A stretch of DNA of 64,000 nucleotides. Origin: Natrinema gari JCM 14663 (lineage in GTDB: Archaea > Halobacteriota > Halobacteria > Halobacteriales > Natrialbaceae). Under the pieces are notes generated by a model, which saw nothing but the letters and a program-made list of their open reading frames with translations, was not told where the DNA came from and made no database searches. Where the stretch lies: contig NZ_AOIJ01000058.1 in NCBI RefSeq assembly GCF_000337175.1, positions 26,540 through 90,539 of the forward strand, read 5' to 3'. Below are positions 1 to 7,239 of this stretch, piece after piece; within the stretch, counting starts at the first letter, position 1, and every line of letters begins with the position of its first letter. A program made the translations under genes and the position numbers.

Positions 1-700
1 CGGCAATGTCGGGATTGATTTCCTGCCCGGTGAAGGTCAGTTTCGAGGGGTCGCCACCCTGTTCCTCACGGTAGTACCGGGCAGCCTCAATGAGCATACC
101 ACCGGAGCCGACGGTCGGGTCGTGGAAGGTGTGGCCGTCCTCGAACTCGTCCACGAGACGAACGCAGAGGTTGACGATGTGGGGCGGGGGGAAGAACTGG
201 CCACCGGATTTGCCTTCCTCTTCCGCAAAGTGGCGAACCAAGTCCATGTAGGCCTCTCCGAGCATGTCCGGCGGGATACTGTCTCGGTCGAGGTCGTACT
301 TTGAGAGGTGTTCGACCAGTTTCCCGAGCCGGTCATCGTCCAGTGCGTCGGCGTCGATGTAGTCAGCCCGGAAGAGGCCCTGAAGTTCCGGGTTCTCTTC
401 GGTGAGCGCGTCGAAGGCTTCGTTCAGTTCCTTGTCCACGTTGTCCGAGACGGAACGAAGGTCGTCCCACAGGTACCCCTCGGGTACGACCGGAATGTCG
501 TACAGGTTCTCCCGGCGGGCGAAGTCCTCTCCGTACTCTTCGAGGTTCTGCTGGTACTGTTTTTCGAACTCGTCGCTTATAGATTTATAGTATACTAAAG
601 GAAGAATAAATTCTTTATAATCTGTTGGGTCTACAGCGTCACGAATAATGTCGGCACACTTGAAAAGATGTGAGTCCAGTTCTTCCAATGAGAGGGTCAT
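1..700 (-). CDS. Type I restriction-modification DNA methyltransferase subunit (HsdM), cut by left edge
   Basis: The reading frame is open from an ATG at 698-700 to the left edge, about 233 codons. The start is followed by an HsdM-type amino-terminal helical domain (residues about 1-160, beginning MTLSLEELDSHLFKC). Next come the signature stretch GGQFFPPPHIV (residue 166 on) and the SAM-binding motif DPTVGSGGMLIEA, then LTFTGQE. The catalytic NPPY/NPPF motif and target-recognition region would lie left of the window. The enzyme methylates adenine N6 using S-adenosylmethionine, normally with HsdS, and works with HsdR for restriction. Neither partner is visible. It follows a three-gene operon on the same strand after a gap of 116 bases. 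Confidence 0.88.
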   Translation of the reverse strand, partial: MTLSLEELDSHLFKCADIIRDAVDPTDYKEFILPLVYYKSISDEFEKQYQQNLEEYGEDFARRENLYDIPVVPEGYLWDDLRSVSDNVDKELNEAFDALTEENPELQGLFRADYIDADALDDDRLGKLVEHLSKYDLDRDSIPPDMLGEAYMDLVRHFAEEEGKSGGQFFPPPHIVNLCVRLVDEFEDGHTFHDPTVGSGGMLIEAARYYREEQGGDPSKLTFTGQEINPDIA

Positions 701-816
701 ACGCGTCACATTTCATGCGAGCGTGTTATTTGCTCCGGTAAAGTTCGGAGACGACGAGCGCAAGGTTGTCGTAACAGACTCGCGTGTGTTCCGACTCGAC
801 TGGTGAGGCGCTCTAT

Positions 817-1578
817 TTATTCGTCGGAACTGGTGGGACTACGCAACTCATTTTTGATTTCTGCCATGGTGTACTGCTGAATTTCAAAGTCCGGTTTGTC
901 CGTGGAATTGAATGGAATGCCCTCGTTCCTGAACGCGTCGGAAGGGGGCTGTTCAACCTCGGCCTCGACCGACTCAACAGCCTCTACGAAGTCCCACGGG
1001 AGGTAGTGAGTCCACGGGCCTTCATCTTCCAAGTCGCTCACGTCCGCGTCGTCAACGACGACGAACTGAAAGTCCTTGTCAGGGAACGCCTCTTGGTACA
1101 CGTCCTGAACGAGACGTAGACCGTCCCGACGCCGGGGCTTCCAATAGTCCTCAAACTGGCTGTTCTTGTATTCGTACTCGCCGTTATCGAGGTAATCTTC
1201 CCACGCGTGTTCCGCCTCTCTGATACCCGGAATCTCGGCTTCGACCCGAAGGTGCTGATTCCCGGTGGCCCACACGGGAATGTCTGTACAGTGCCCCCAC
1301 CACTGCACCCACCCGATAGGCACCGCTCGCTCGTCCGGGTGGGGGTTGACCGAGACAGTATAGTCCCGGTCGAAGCACAGAACTATCCGTTCAGTCGTTT
1401 CGTGGTTGCTCACTGGCGACCCCGTACATTTCATAGGGTAGAAGGGAATTTCAGGATTCTGGGTGTCTTCACTTGACACTGACAAGTGCAAGTCGTGGAA
1501 GACTTGGTGTTCTGAAGCCGCCCCTGCTCGCGAACAGTTGGAGGAGAACGTGGCTATGCTCAATACCCGTGAACCCAC
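817..1578 (-). CDS. Uncharacterised acidic protein, third gene of the Panacea operon
   Basis: This is a 253-codon frame read from a GTG at 1576-1578. An ATG at 1435-1437 is the alternative start and would give about 206 residues. The product is acidic in its second half and rich in Trp and Tyr (VQWWGHC, EDYWKPRRRDG). I recognise no family, signal peptide or membrane segment. The GTG lies only 8 bases after the stop of the preceding gene, which suggests translational coupling and supports the longer form. It is probably a component of the same defence or toxin-antitoxin unit, but that rests on position alone. Confidence 0.6.
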   Translation of the reverse strand: MGSRVLSIATFSSNCSRAGAASEHQVFHDLHLSVSSEDTQNPEIPFYPMKCTGSPVSNHETTERIVLCFDRDYTVSVNPHPDERAVPIGWVQWWGHCTDIPVWATGNQHLRVEAEIPGIREAEHAWEDYLDNGEYEYKNSQFEDYWKPRRRDGLRLVQDVYQEAFPDKDFQFVVVDDADVSDLEDEGPWTHYLPWDFVEAVESVEAEVEQPPSDAFRNEGIPFNSTDKPDFEIQQYTMAEIKNELRSPTSSDE

Positions 1579-1586
1579 GTATTCGG

Positions 1587-2852
1587 CTATGTCATGAACC
1601 GCTCTACCTTCTCTCTACATTCGGAGAGTAGGCTTTCGTATAGGGAATCGAAGTTCTCTATGAACTCTTTGGACCCGTGGTGATTCAGGGCATTTGGGTC
1701 TAAATCCGTCTGGCTTACATCATCAGGCCGGGAAACAACGTCTACAGAAATACCTAATTCGGTCAGATTCTCTTGTGCGTTCAACGTAGCAGAATCCTCG
1801 TGTAAGTCGTTCGGATAGGAACCGGTGGTCAGGTAGAGATACTGTATGTCGAGTTCCTCGTACCGGTTCTGCAGAGCATGAAATTGTAGTATGACGTTGT
1901 GCTTGTTCCGGAGCTTGGACGAACTGACTTCGTTTTCAGCAGTAGTTTCGATGACCACTATCTGCTGATTTTCGAAGTCGCTCAACACAATATCCAATTC
2001 CTGACTCATCTCAACCGGACCCTCACACCGACAATTTAGCTTGATTTCATCGAAGTCAAAGTCTACGTGGAGTTGGAATGCGATGACCGCATTGAACAGA
2101 AATTCGCCCTCATTGTCTAATCCGAGAGAGTCCATCCGACCATCGTGACCAGCAATGAAATTGTCGTCAGTTTCAATCTCTGACGGCGGGTCTGACCCCG
2201 TTGCCAGTTCCAATACATCGTAGTCCTCAAACTCATCGGGGAAGGTGTAAGTGTAATCCGTAGGGATTCGGTGCAACAACCCACTCCCTCCTAATGCCCA
2301 CAAGTAGTCGGGATTGTCACGGACCCTCTCTGCAAACCAAGAAGACATGTATTCTTGGCATGTGTCACAGGCGTCACCAGACGCTTCCTCCGCATAGTCA
2401 GCTGTATTCGGAACCTCTATTCCCTCTATACCATTGTCAAAAGACAACTCAAGATTCGACTGACCAGCGTTGAATCCGAGAAATGACTTCGCCGGGCATA
2501 CCCCACAGTTCCCGAAAGCATGTCCAAGATATTTCAGGGGATATCGAACTTTCCCTCTTCCATAGGGAGTGACTGAATCGTCTGTACACCAAATTGAGGC
2601 TATCAGGTCCTCGTCCAAGATAACATAGGATAGGTCGCCTTGGTCACTCCACCCGTCGTAGTAGAACGAGAACAGACCTAACTGACCGATATCGTCAAAA
2701 ACGGTTTGTTCTGCTATATGGTATTCTTCGGATTCCTGTTCTATTACCCCGTTTTCTTGCAGGAGAGCCGAAAATACCGATTGAAGTCGTTCCCCGTCCG
2801 CGTCCGGAACGAGAGTAAGCGAATCAGCTGTTAACCGCTCTCTGTTCGACAT
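1587..2852 (-). CDS. Panacea-linked protein with two CxxC pairs and a nuclease-like C-terminal region (candidate toxin/effector)
   Basis: This 421-residue protein overlaps the upstream Panacea-domain gene by 29 bases. Around residues 125-170 it has two CxxC pairs (CGVC and CDTC), consistent with a zinc-binding module. Around residues 275-310 the pattern ELDIVLSD ... IVVIETTAENE ... K resembles the strand-turn-strand core of PD-(D/E)XK nucleases, but the usual ExK is ETT here. I call it nuclease-like only by inference. No membrane segment is seen. Panacea antitoxins are known to pair with very diverse neighbouring toxins, so this gene is the natural candidate partner. It could equally be a defence effector or a DNA-binding accessory protein. 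Confidence 0.7.
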   Translation of the reverse strand: MSNRERLTADSLTLVPDADGERLQSVFSALLQENGVIEQESEEYHIAEQTVFDDIGQLGLFSFYYDGWSDQGDLSYVILDEDLIASIWCTDDSVTPYGRGKVRYPLKYLGHAFGNCGVCPAKSFLGFNAGQSNLELSFDNGIEGIEVPNTADYAEEASGDACDTCQEYMSSWFAERVRDNPDYLWALGGSGLLHRIPTDYTYTFPDEFEDYDVLELATGSDPPSEIETDDNFIAGHDGRMDSLGLDNEGEFLFNAVIAFQLHVDFDFDEIKLNCRCEGPVEMSQELDIVLSDFENQQIVVIETTAENEVSSSKLRNKHNVILQFHALQNRYEELDIQYLYLTTGSYPNDLHEDSATLNAQENLTELGISVDVVSRPDDVSQTDLDPNALNHHGSKEFIENFDSLYESLLSECREKVERFMT

Positions 2853-3303
2853 TCACGTTAGTATCCTGTAATAGTGGCGTGTATTTCTCTATACTGTCCA
2901 AATCATCCAAGTCGTAAACAGTCTCAACCAATTGTTTCGTTTGAGTATCCTCGAACTCTCGGAGGACCTGCTTCAATATAGCTCGCTCTTCACGAGTTAG
3001 AGTTGAACCCTCGTAATCACTGTTAGCCTCGTAACGGTAGTATGTCCCGTTCGAAGAACGGCCAGATAGCTCCCTAATTTTGTCACCGTCCATTTCCTGC
3101 AATGTATCTACTATGTCTTCCGAGTACGGGCCGTAGTGATACTTTATATAGTTGAGATTCGATATTTGTCTATCTCGGGCGATATATGACTCTCTATCGG
3201 CCAAGTAGAGAAGTTTCACCAGTTTGGTTCTGGTGAGTGCATTGCCCGAGAAATGACTCACGAGATATTCTATCATGTCGTTGAGTTTAGCCTTCCCGGG
3301 CAT
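2824..3303 (-). CDS. Panacea (SocA/DUF4065-like) domain protein, probable antitoxin
   Basis: This 159-residue protein shows the family hallmarks near its amino terminus: residues about 20-60 read TRTKLVKLLYLADRE, then a conserved Tyr/Gly-Pro-Tyr segment (YHYGPYSEDI). The family includes SocA and the prophage protein GepA and is known as the Panacea antitoxin domain, a shared fold that neutralises many unrelated toxins. The gene opens an operon on the minus strand. Its last 29 bases overlap the next gene (1587-2852), which suggests coupled translation. It differs from simple two-gene modules in having a large partner and a third gene downstream. The domain is recognised from the motif pattern; the antitoxin role is inferred from the family. 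Confidence 0.82.
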   Translation of the reverse strand: MPGKAKLNDMIEYLVSHFSGNALTRTKLVKLLYLADRESYIARDRQISNLNYIKYHYGPYSEDIVDTLQEMDGDKIRELSGRSSNGTYYRYEANSDYEGSTLTREERAILKQVLREFEDTQTKQLVETVYDLDDLDSIEKYTPLLQDTNVNVEQRAVNS

Positions 3304-5064
3304 AGTTCTACTATGAAATCCAACCTTCTCCCTGAAATGCTTTGTTGTGTATTGCTACGAACCTACGACCTCGGAATTTTCACGGCGAAGAATAGGGTCC
3401 TACCGACGAGGGGGTAGTGCGGACTGATGAGGCGGTGGACAGACTCTCCCCCATTCAGGGTTTTTAGAATAACTCTCCGAGCCTTCGCAGGCCTCGGATT
3501 CTGTGGCACCTGATACGCCACGCCCACGTAGCCGAATAGGTGCATGCCAGAGTAAGTCAGGCCGTTGGGATTCACTCGAGCCAAGTCTAACATACCTCGA
3601 TGGTTGTTCGAACCCATCCCGAACAGTGCCGACCGAGTAGTGGTTAGGTTCTCGGGGAATTGCGTTGCCTCAAAACCGGTTCCATAGCCGCCGTGTAGAG
3701 CCTCATACACAGCAGGACAGGTTTGTTTTCGCGTGTCCACTGCAATCCTACTGTGTCAACTCCACGCCGAACGAGCCGACTGACGTTTCTGCCAGACGTT
3801 TTTGAGAGGTATTCCCGTTCAACTCGTCTTCAGTCGTATAGACGAGTACCGATTGCCTCTTTCGGGGGTATCCCTACTCGACAGATTAGCACCTATCCGA
3901 CCCACCCACCTACCCTCGCCAAGCGGATAGGCTTTGGACAGTTCTTCAGTTCTGTCTGGCGTTCATTGCGGGGGAACTGTGAAAGGGAGAGTTCAACGAC
4001 CAGTCCCCTTCTCACAGGCTCTTGCTCTTACGCTAAATGGGTTTTTCAGGCCCTTAAACCCTCGTCTGACTCCATGTAGATATGGAACTGTACTCAAAGG
4101 ATGAGAAGGGGACTGGTCGTTGAACCCATTTAGACCATAGAATCCAAAGGGAATAATACTGTCGGTAATATTCCGATTGAACAGGCTCATTCGGGCCTGC
4201 TGATAGGGATAATAGCAGAGCGCCGAGGCCGAACCGGTTTGTAACAGGTTGGGGTGTGGGACTCCTACTCGGTCGCTGTGAAATCGACACCGGGGGTGTT
4301 TTCAGAGAACCCACCGGGGCGTTTCCTTGTTCATTCCCTATATCGGGATGTGTAAGGGTCGGTTTGTTTGAAACAGGTCATCGGCTCTGCGAAACGCTTT
4401 CAGAGCGGTGATTTCTATATATATGCGGAAAACCGATTCCTCAATCGCTCTAATATTAGTTTAGAGAGTGTCAGAGAGAGAGGTGTAGAAGGGCGCTACG
4501 GGCCTGTGGGGCCGGTAGCCAGTGGGGCCACCCGGACCCGTAGCCCACCCTGATACACACTCGCTACAGCAGGCACAGGCACCAGCAGAGCGCTGTCAGA
4601 CGCAAGGGGTCGGTGGGGGTACCCCGTAGGGCCGGGTGGACTGACGGGAGTGAGAGACAGGGGACCGCCGTGGGATTCCCGGTAACTGGCCCCGGTGGGG
4701 GCCGGTACAGCCGGGCGGGGGATGGGAGGTTCGAGCGGTGGCGAAATGTGTGAGCGGTCACGCTCTCTCCTCGAGAGTCCGTTTTCGCGCTGGTTGACCC
4801 GACCGATTTTCACAGAGCCATGACGCGCTTCAGCGGTCACTGCTGGCCTCGAGCCGGTCGTGAGTGGTAGCCTCTGTGACGGGGGAAGTGGTCAGCGTCG
4901 GACTTCGAGGACAACAGCGGTGGACTGCGCGGCGAGAATGGACTGGTGACGGTCGTGGAGAGGGAAGGATTTCGGGGAAGCGATAGCCATGGCTCTTTTA
5001 CCCTTTATTGTGTTCGCTATCGAGATTCTGGCCACCGGTAGTTCTACTTTCACCTTGGTAGTCG
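3304..5064. other. 1.7-kb block without a convincing gene
   Basis: The open frames here (for example 3363-3740 on minus and 3723-4079 on plus) encode basic, low-acidity peptides unlike haloarchaeal proteins, and they lie mostly antisense to one another. The block contains a perfect 23-bp inverted repeat (3992-4014 and 4102-4124) and a TATA-like run at 4415-4425. It also has two similar motifs (GTTTGTAACAGGT at about 4239 and GTTTGAAACAGGT at about 4367) and a G/C-rich stretch with repeated GGGGCC-like blocks at about 4495-4730. It could hold a structured RNA, a replication or segregation site, or the remains of genes. I cannot assign a function. Confidence 0.5.
3992..4133. repeat. Perfect 23-bp inverted repeat with a displaced 11-bp companion
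   Basis: The arm at 3992-4014 is the exact reverse complement of 4102-4124, with 87 bases between them. The right arm continues directly into AACCCATTTAG (4123-4133). The reverse complement of that extension, CTAAATGGGTT, is found at 4033-4043, detached from the left arm. The pattern looks like a 32-bp unit that occurs once intact and once split. That could reflect an inversion or recombination site, or a large stem-loop RNA. No coding frame of quality crosses it. Confidence 0.75.
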
Positions 5065-5067
5065 AAC

Positions 5068-5075
5068 ATTTATTT
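5068..5075 (+). promoter_or_regulatory. TATA box for the membrane protein gene at 5094
   Basis: ATTTATTT lies 19-26 bases upstream of the ATG at 5094. This is the spacing expected for a leaderless haloarchaeal transcript, and it is the reason I prefer 5094 over the ATG at 4989, which has no TATA-like element before it. Confidence 0.5.
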
Positions 5076-5093
5076 GGCAGTGAATATTCAGTT

Positions 5094-5489
5094 ATGAACA
5101 TGGTAGCAGAAGCTCTTGAGTACGTATCGAACAACTTGGCTTCCGTAATGACCGGCCTGACTATGGCTGTGGTCGGAATCAGTGTCTACGAAGCACGGGA
5201 TGGATTCTTCCTGTTCAACGGTAAATTCCAAGGGAAGTACTCGGCGTTAGTGATATTCTCGGGGACGCTGTTTGGTGCTTCTCTCATCACGCCAAAGGTA
5301 AGCGATTGGTGGGCGCAGTTACTTCCATATATCCCGCCGGGCCAGTTACTCGGTGTGGGGCTTGTCCTCGGTATGCTCGGGGTCAACAAAGCGGCGGAAT
5401 GGAACTTCTTCGACATTAAATCGCTTCCTGTCTACGGAGTCGGCGTGGTCCTCATAGCGAATCCTGAAGTCTTACACACCGTGGCGTAG
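5094..5489 (+). CDS. Small polytopic membrane protein of the integrated element
   Basis: The product has 131 residues from the ATG at 5094, or 166 from the in-frame ATG at 4989. Hydrophobic segments lie at residues about 15-35 (ASVMTGLTMAVVGISV), 50-70 (YSALVIFSGTLFGASL), 85-105 (GQLLGVGLVLGMLGV) and near the C terminus (LPVYGVGVVLIANP), so three or four membrane passes are likely. No transporter or holin signature is recognised. It is the only plus-strand gene of size in the element and stands alone between the non-coding block and a converging gene. Its role is unknown. Small membrane proteins of this kind occur in haloarchaeal proviruses, but that does not prove one here. Confidence 0.7.
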   Translation: MNMVAEALEYVSNNLASVMTGLTMAVVGISVYEARDGFFLFNGKFQGKYSALVIFSGTLFGASLITPKVSDWWAQLLPYIPPGQLLGVGLVLGMLGVNKAAEWNFFDIKSLPVYGVGVVLIANPEVLHTVA

Positions 5490-5508
5490 CGTCAGGAGAG
5501 TTCACCGA

Positions 5509-5919
5509 CTACAGATGCTTGTTCAGGTGGTTTTTCATGAATTCACTTTTCCTTCCTCGGTCAGGGTCTTTTGCTTCTTGACGCCGTTCAACCCGCGCGG
5601 TTTCTGTGTTCTGGGCAAAGCAGTCTACACCAACTACATCGCCAGCGAGACGGCCTTCGTGAATGTCCCGCCGGACTTTGACCTTGACCGAAGGATTGTC
5701 GGCAATGGGCTGAAATTCCGCTGGTACGTCCCTGATAGTAATATCAACAGGACAGTCCTCGGCTGGATGTTCCAAGAATAGATTTCCGTCCTTGCCGTGG
5801 GTGAGTTCACTCTGGGGAATACAATAGGATTCCCCCACACGAGCAAGACTGAACATCTTCCTCGTGAGTTTCCTTTGTAGCTCGGGATTCGATTTGACTC
5901 GTTCCATGAGATTGGTCAT
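5509..5919 (-). CDS. Uncharacterised element protein
   Basis: The product has 136 residues with an ATG start at 5917-5919. The N-terminal 35 residues are basic and helical (MTNLMERVKSNPELQRKLTRK). The middle has an alternating beta-like pattern (VDITIRDVPAEF, VKVKVRRDIHEGRL), and the C terminus is charged (RQEAKDPDRGRKSEF). No membrane segment or known motif is seen. It converges on the membrane protein gene, with stops 19 bases apart. A 14-bp palindrome sits about 70 bases upstream of its start (5990-6003). I do not recognise the family. The coding assignment rests on length, plausible composition and lack of a better frame. Confidence 0.6.
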   Translation of the reverse strand: MTNLMERVKSNPELQRKLTRKMFSLARVGESYCIPQSELTHGKDGNLFLEHPAEDCPVDITIRDVPAEFQPIADNPSVKVKVRRDIHEGRLAGDVVGVDCFAQNTETARVERRQEAKDPDRGRKSEFMKNHLNKHL

Positions 5920-5989
5920 GGTAAAAGAATACCCGCGCTACCAATTAACGATTTCCACGATACCTTGTCACCCTCCGACCAACCCCTTA

Positions 5990-6003
5990 CCCGATATATC
6001 GGG
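5990..6003. promoter_or_regulatory. 14-bp perfect palindrome, operator candidate
   Basis: CCCGATATATCGGG lies between the stop of the HTH regulator gene (6015) and the start of the minus-strand gene at 5919. It contains a TATA-like core, so a bound regulator could block that gene's transcription. No direct evidence of binding is visible. Confidence 0.4.
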
Positions 6004-6014
6004 CCGACTATAGT

Positions 6015-6395
6015 CTACGCCTTCACCTGTTCCGTCTCTCCGAGTTCGTCCAAGCGACCATAGGTCACGTCGTCGGGTTCCTCGTCGGTCAGCCCGTATC
6101 GAGCGAGATGCTTCCGAACGGTTGTCGCGGAACAGTCGAAGTCGTTACGGGCCGCTATCTCGTTCGTTGACAGCCCTTGTTCGACGTACAGTCGGCGTAG
6201 GGTATCCTCATGTCGCCATGGTCGAAGGACGCCGAGGCGTTCCATGTGGACGGTGACACGACTCTTCGAGACGCCAAACTCGTAAGCGATAGTACGAGGG
6301 GACAGTCCCCGCTCGTGGTAGGCCCACTGAAGGAACTCCCGGTCGCGCCAAGGTTCGGATTCAGGAACGCGCTCATCGGGAAGGCGGAAAGTCAT
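6015..6395 (-). CDS. Two-HTH DNA-binding protein
   Basis: This 126-residue protein is made of two consecutive helix-turn-helix units. Residues about 20-55 include WRDREFLQWAYHERGLSPRTI and then AYEFGVSKSRVTVHMERLGV. Residues about 65-105 include YVEQGLSTNEIAARNDF and CSATTVRKHLARYGL. Both units follow the sequence pattern of homeodomain-like HTH modules found in phage and archaeal element regulators. It is transcribed divergently from the small gene at 6467, and an imperfect palindrome (6420-6443) lies in the shared control region, so autoregulation is plausible. The fold is clear from sequence; the target genes are inferred. Confidence 0.78.
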   Translation of the reverse strand: MTFRLPDERVPESEPWRDREFLQWAYHERGLSPRTIAYEFGVSKSRVTVHMERLGVLRPWRHEDTLRRLYVEQGLSTNEIAARNDFDCSATTVRKHLARYGLTDEEPDDVTYGRLDELGETEQVKA

Positions 6396-6419
6396 GTGTC
6401 TGAATACGTTATTCGAGCC

Positions 6420-6443
6420 AGTAACTTTTGGGCAAGCGTTACT
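6420..6443. promoter_or_regulatory. Imperfect palindrome in a divergent promoter
   Basis: AGTAAC (6420-6425) and GTTACT (6438-6443) are exact inverted arms, with further partial pairing inside (CTT and AAG). The site lies between the divergently transcribed HTH gene (start 6395) and the small gene starting at 6467. That is the usual place for an autoregulatory operator. Confidence 0.45.
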
Positions 6444-6466
6444 ACCAGTATCAATGTAGAAGAGAC

Positions 6467-6631
6467 ATGACCGAGACTATCGAAATAGCGGAAGGGTTAG
6501 AAGTGGATGTAACGGATGAACGCGTTCACTTCCGAAAGCGAAGGGATACAGTAAATTTGAACGCAGACGAGTTTGAGGAAGTTGTCGAGGCTTATCTTCG
6601 TCAGCGTCGAAAATCAAGAGAGGAAGAATAG
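6467..6631 (+). CDS. Acidic 54-residue microprotein
   Basis: The ATG at 6467 gives 54 residues (MTETIEIAEGLEVDVTDER at the start). An in-frame ATG at 6428 would add 13 basic residues that do not resemble the rest, so I prefer the shorter form. It has an amino-terminal beta-rich half and a charged helical tail (EFEEVVEAYLRQRRKSREEE). It is divergent from the HTH regulator and may be controlled by it. The family is unknown to me. Composition (Asp/Glu-rich) supports real coding. Confidence 0.6.
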   Translation: MTETIEIAEGLEVDVTDERVHFRKRRDTVNLNADEFEEVVEAYLRQRRKSREEE

Positions 6632-6635
6632 AATC

Positions 6636-6773
6636 TTATAGGTCGCCAATCAGGCGAGCCTGTGCGACCGCGAGGTTCTTTTCTTCGTCTGTCCCCGCAC
6701 CGGCCATGTCGATAATGTCGTCCTCGTCCTCGGGCAGTCGAACCTCGGGGTTTCTGTTCTCTTCGTCACTCAT
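6636..6773 (-). CDS. Acidic 45-residue microprotein
   Basis: The ATG at 6771-6773 gives 45 residues with strong acidic bias (RLPEDEDDIIDMAGAGTDEE) and a short C-terminal helix (KNLAVAQARLIGDL). It is the distal member of a run of closely spaced minus-strand small genes downstream of the integrase. The longer frame from 6836 adds an arginine- and serine-rich leader that looks non-coding. The function is not recognisable. Confidence 0.55.
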   Translation of the reverse strand: MSDEENRNPEVRLPEDEDDIIDMAGAGTDEEKNLAVAQARLIGDL

Positions 6774-6832
6774 ACCCGTACTATCAGCCGCAATACGTGA
6801 ACTTCTTTCGCTGGTTGGACGACTGATTACGG

Positions 6833-7054
6833 TCACGGTGGGCGCAGGTCGCGCCAGCGGAAGTCCTCTACGTCCCCATCTTTGAGTTCTACCCTGAACA
6901 GCAGTGAATCCCGCTCGTCACCCGTAGACTGACCGGCGTCGTCTTCGAGAACAGCGACGACCGTCCCGCGAATCCCGTGGTAGCGCTCGTGGTCAGGGTC
7001 AGTCTCGTCGGGAATGTCTACACGAACGCGGTCGCCCTCGGAGAACCGTTGCAT
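6833..7054 (-). CDS. Small beta-barrel (SH3/KOW-like) haloarchaeal protein
   Basis: The ATG at 7052-7054 gives 73 residues that read FSEGDRVRVDIPDETDPDHE, then GIRGTVVAVLEDDAG, and end FRWRDLRPP. The pattern, with a short motif around 'GDRVRV' and a turn 'GxxGTVV', is that of small SH3-like barrels. Closely similar small proteins are familiar from haloarchaeal elements. The longer frame from 7192 is rejected because its leader overlaps the zinc-ribbon gene and has non-acidic composition. The role is unknown, possibly nucleic-acid or protein binding. Confidence 0.7.
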   Translation of the reverse strand: MQRFSEGDRVRVDIPDETDPDHERYHGIRGTVVAVLEDDAGQSTGDERDSLLFRVELKDGDVEDFRWRDLRPP

Positions 7055-7079
7055 ACCGTACAAGAGTGACGGGGGTGAG

Positions 7080-7232
7080 TTAGTCCTGTCTTCTCTCGGT
7101 CCACTCGCACCCACAGGACTCGCAAGTGTAGTGTTCCTTGGTGATGGTCGGCTCGTCCTTCTCGAACATCCATACGTCGCTGTCGTCGCCACAGCGCGGG
7201 CAGGTCGCGTCTACGCGGCGGGCAAGGGGCAT
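7080..7232 (-). CDS. Zinc-ribbon microprotein
   Basis: The product has 50 residues from the ATG at 7230-7232, eight bases after the integrase stop. It has two CxxC knuckles, CPRCG near residue 11 and CESCG near residue 37, separated by an acidic segment. This is a complete single zinc ribbon. The in-frame ATG at 7262 would overlap the integrase end and is less likely. It is probably cotranscribed with the integrase. Such proteins may bind nucleic acid or partner proteins; nothing here is more specific. Confidence 0.72.
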   Translation of the reverse strand: MPLARRVDATCPRCGDDSDVWMFEKDEPTITKEHYTCESCGCEWTERRQD

Positions 7233-7239
7233 AGGTCTA

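Noticed and set aside
3363..3740. 125-codon minus-strand frame in the gene-free block
   Set aside because: The peptide is basic with few Asp/Glu, unlike haloarchaeal proteins, has no recognisable motif, and overlaps other equally poor frames.
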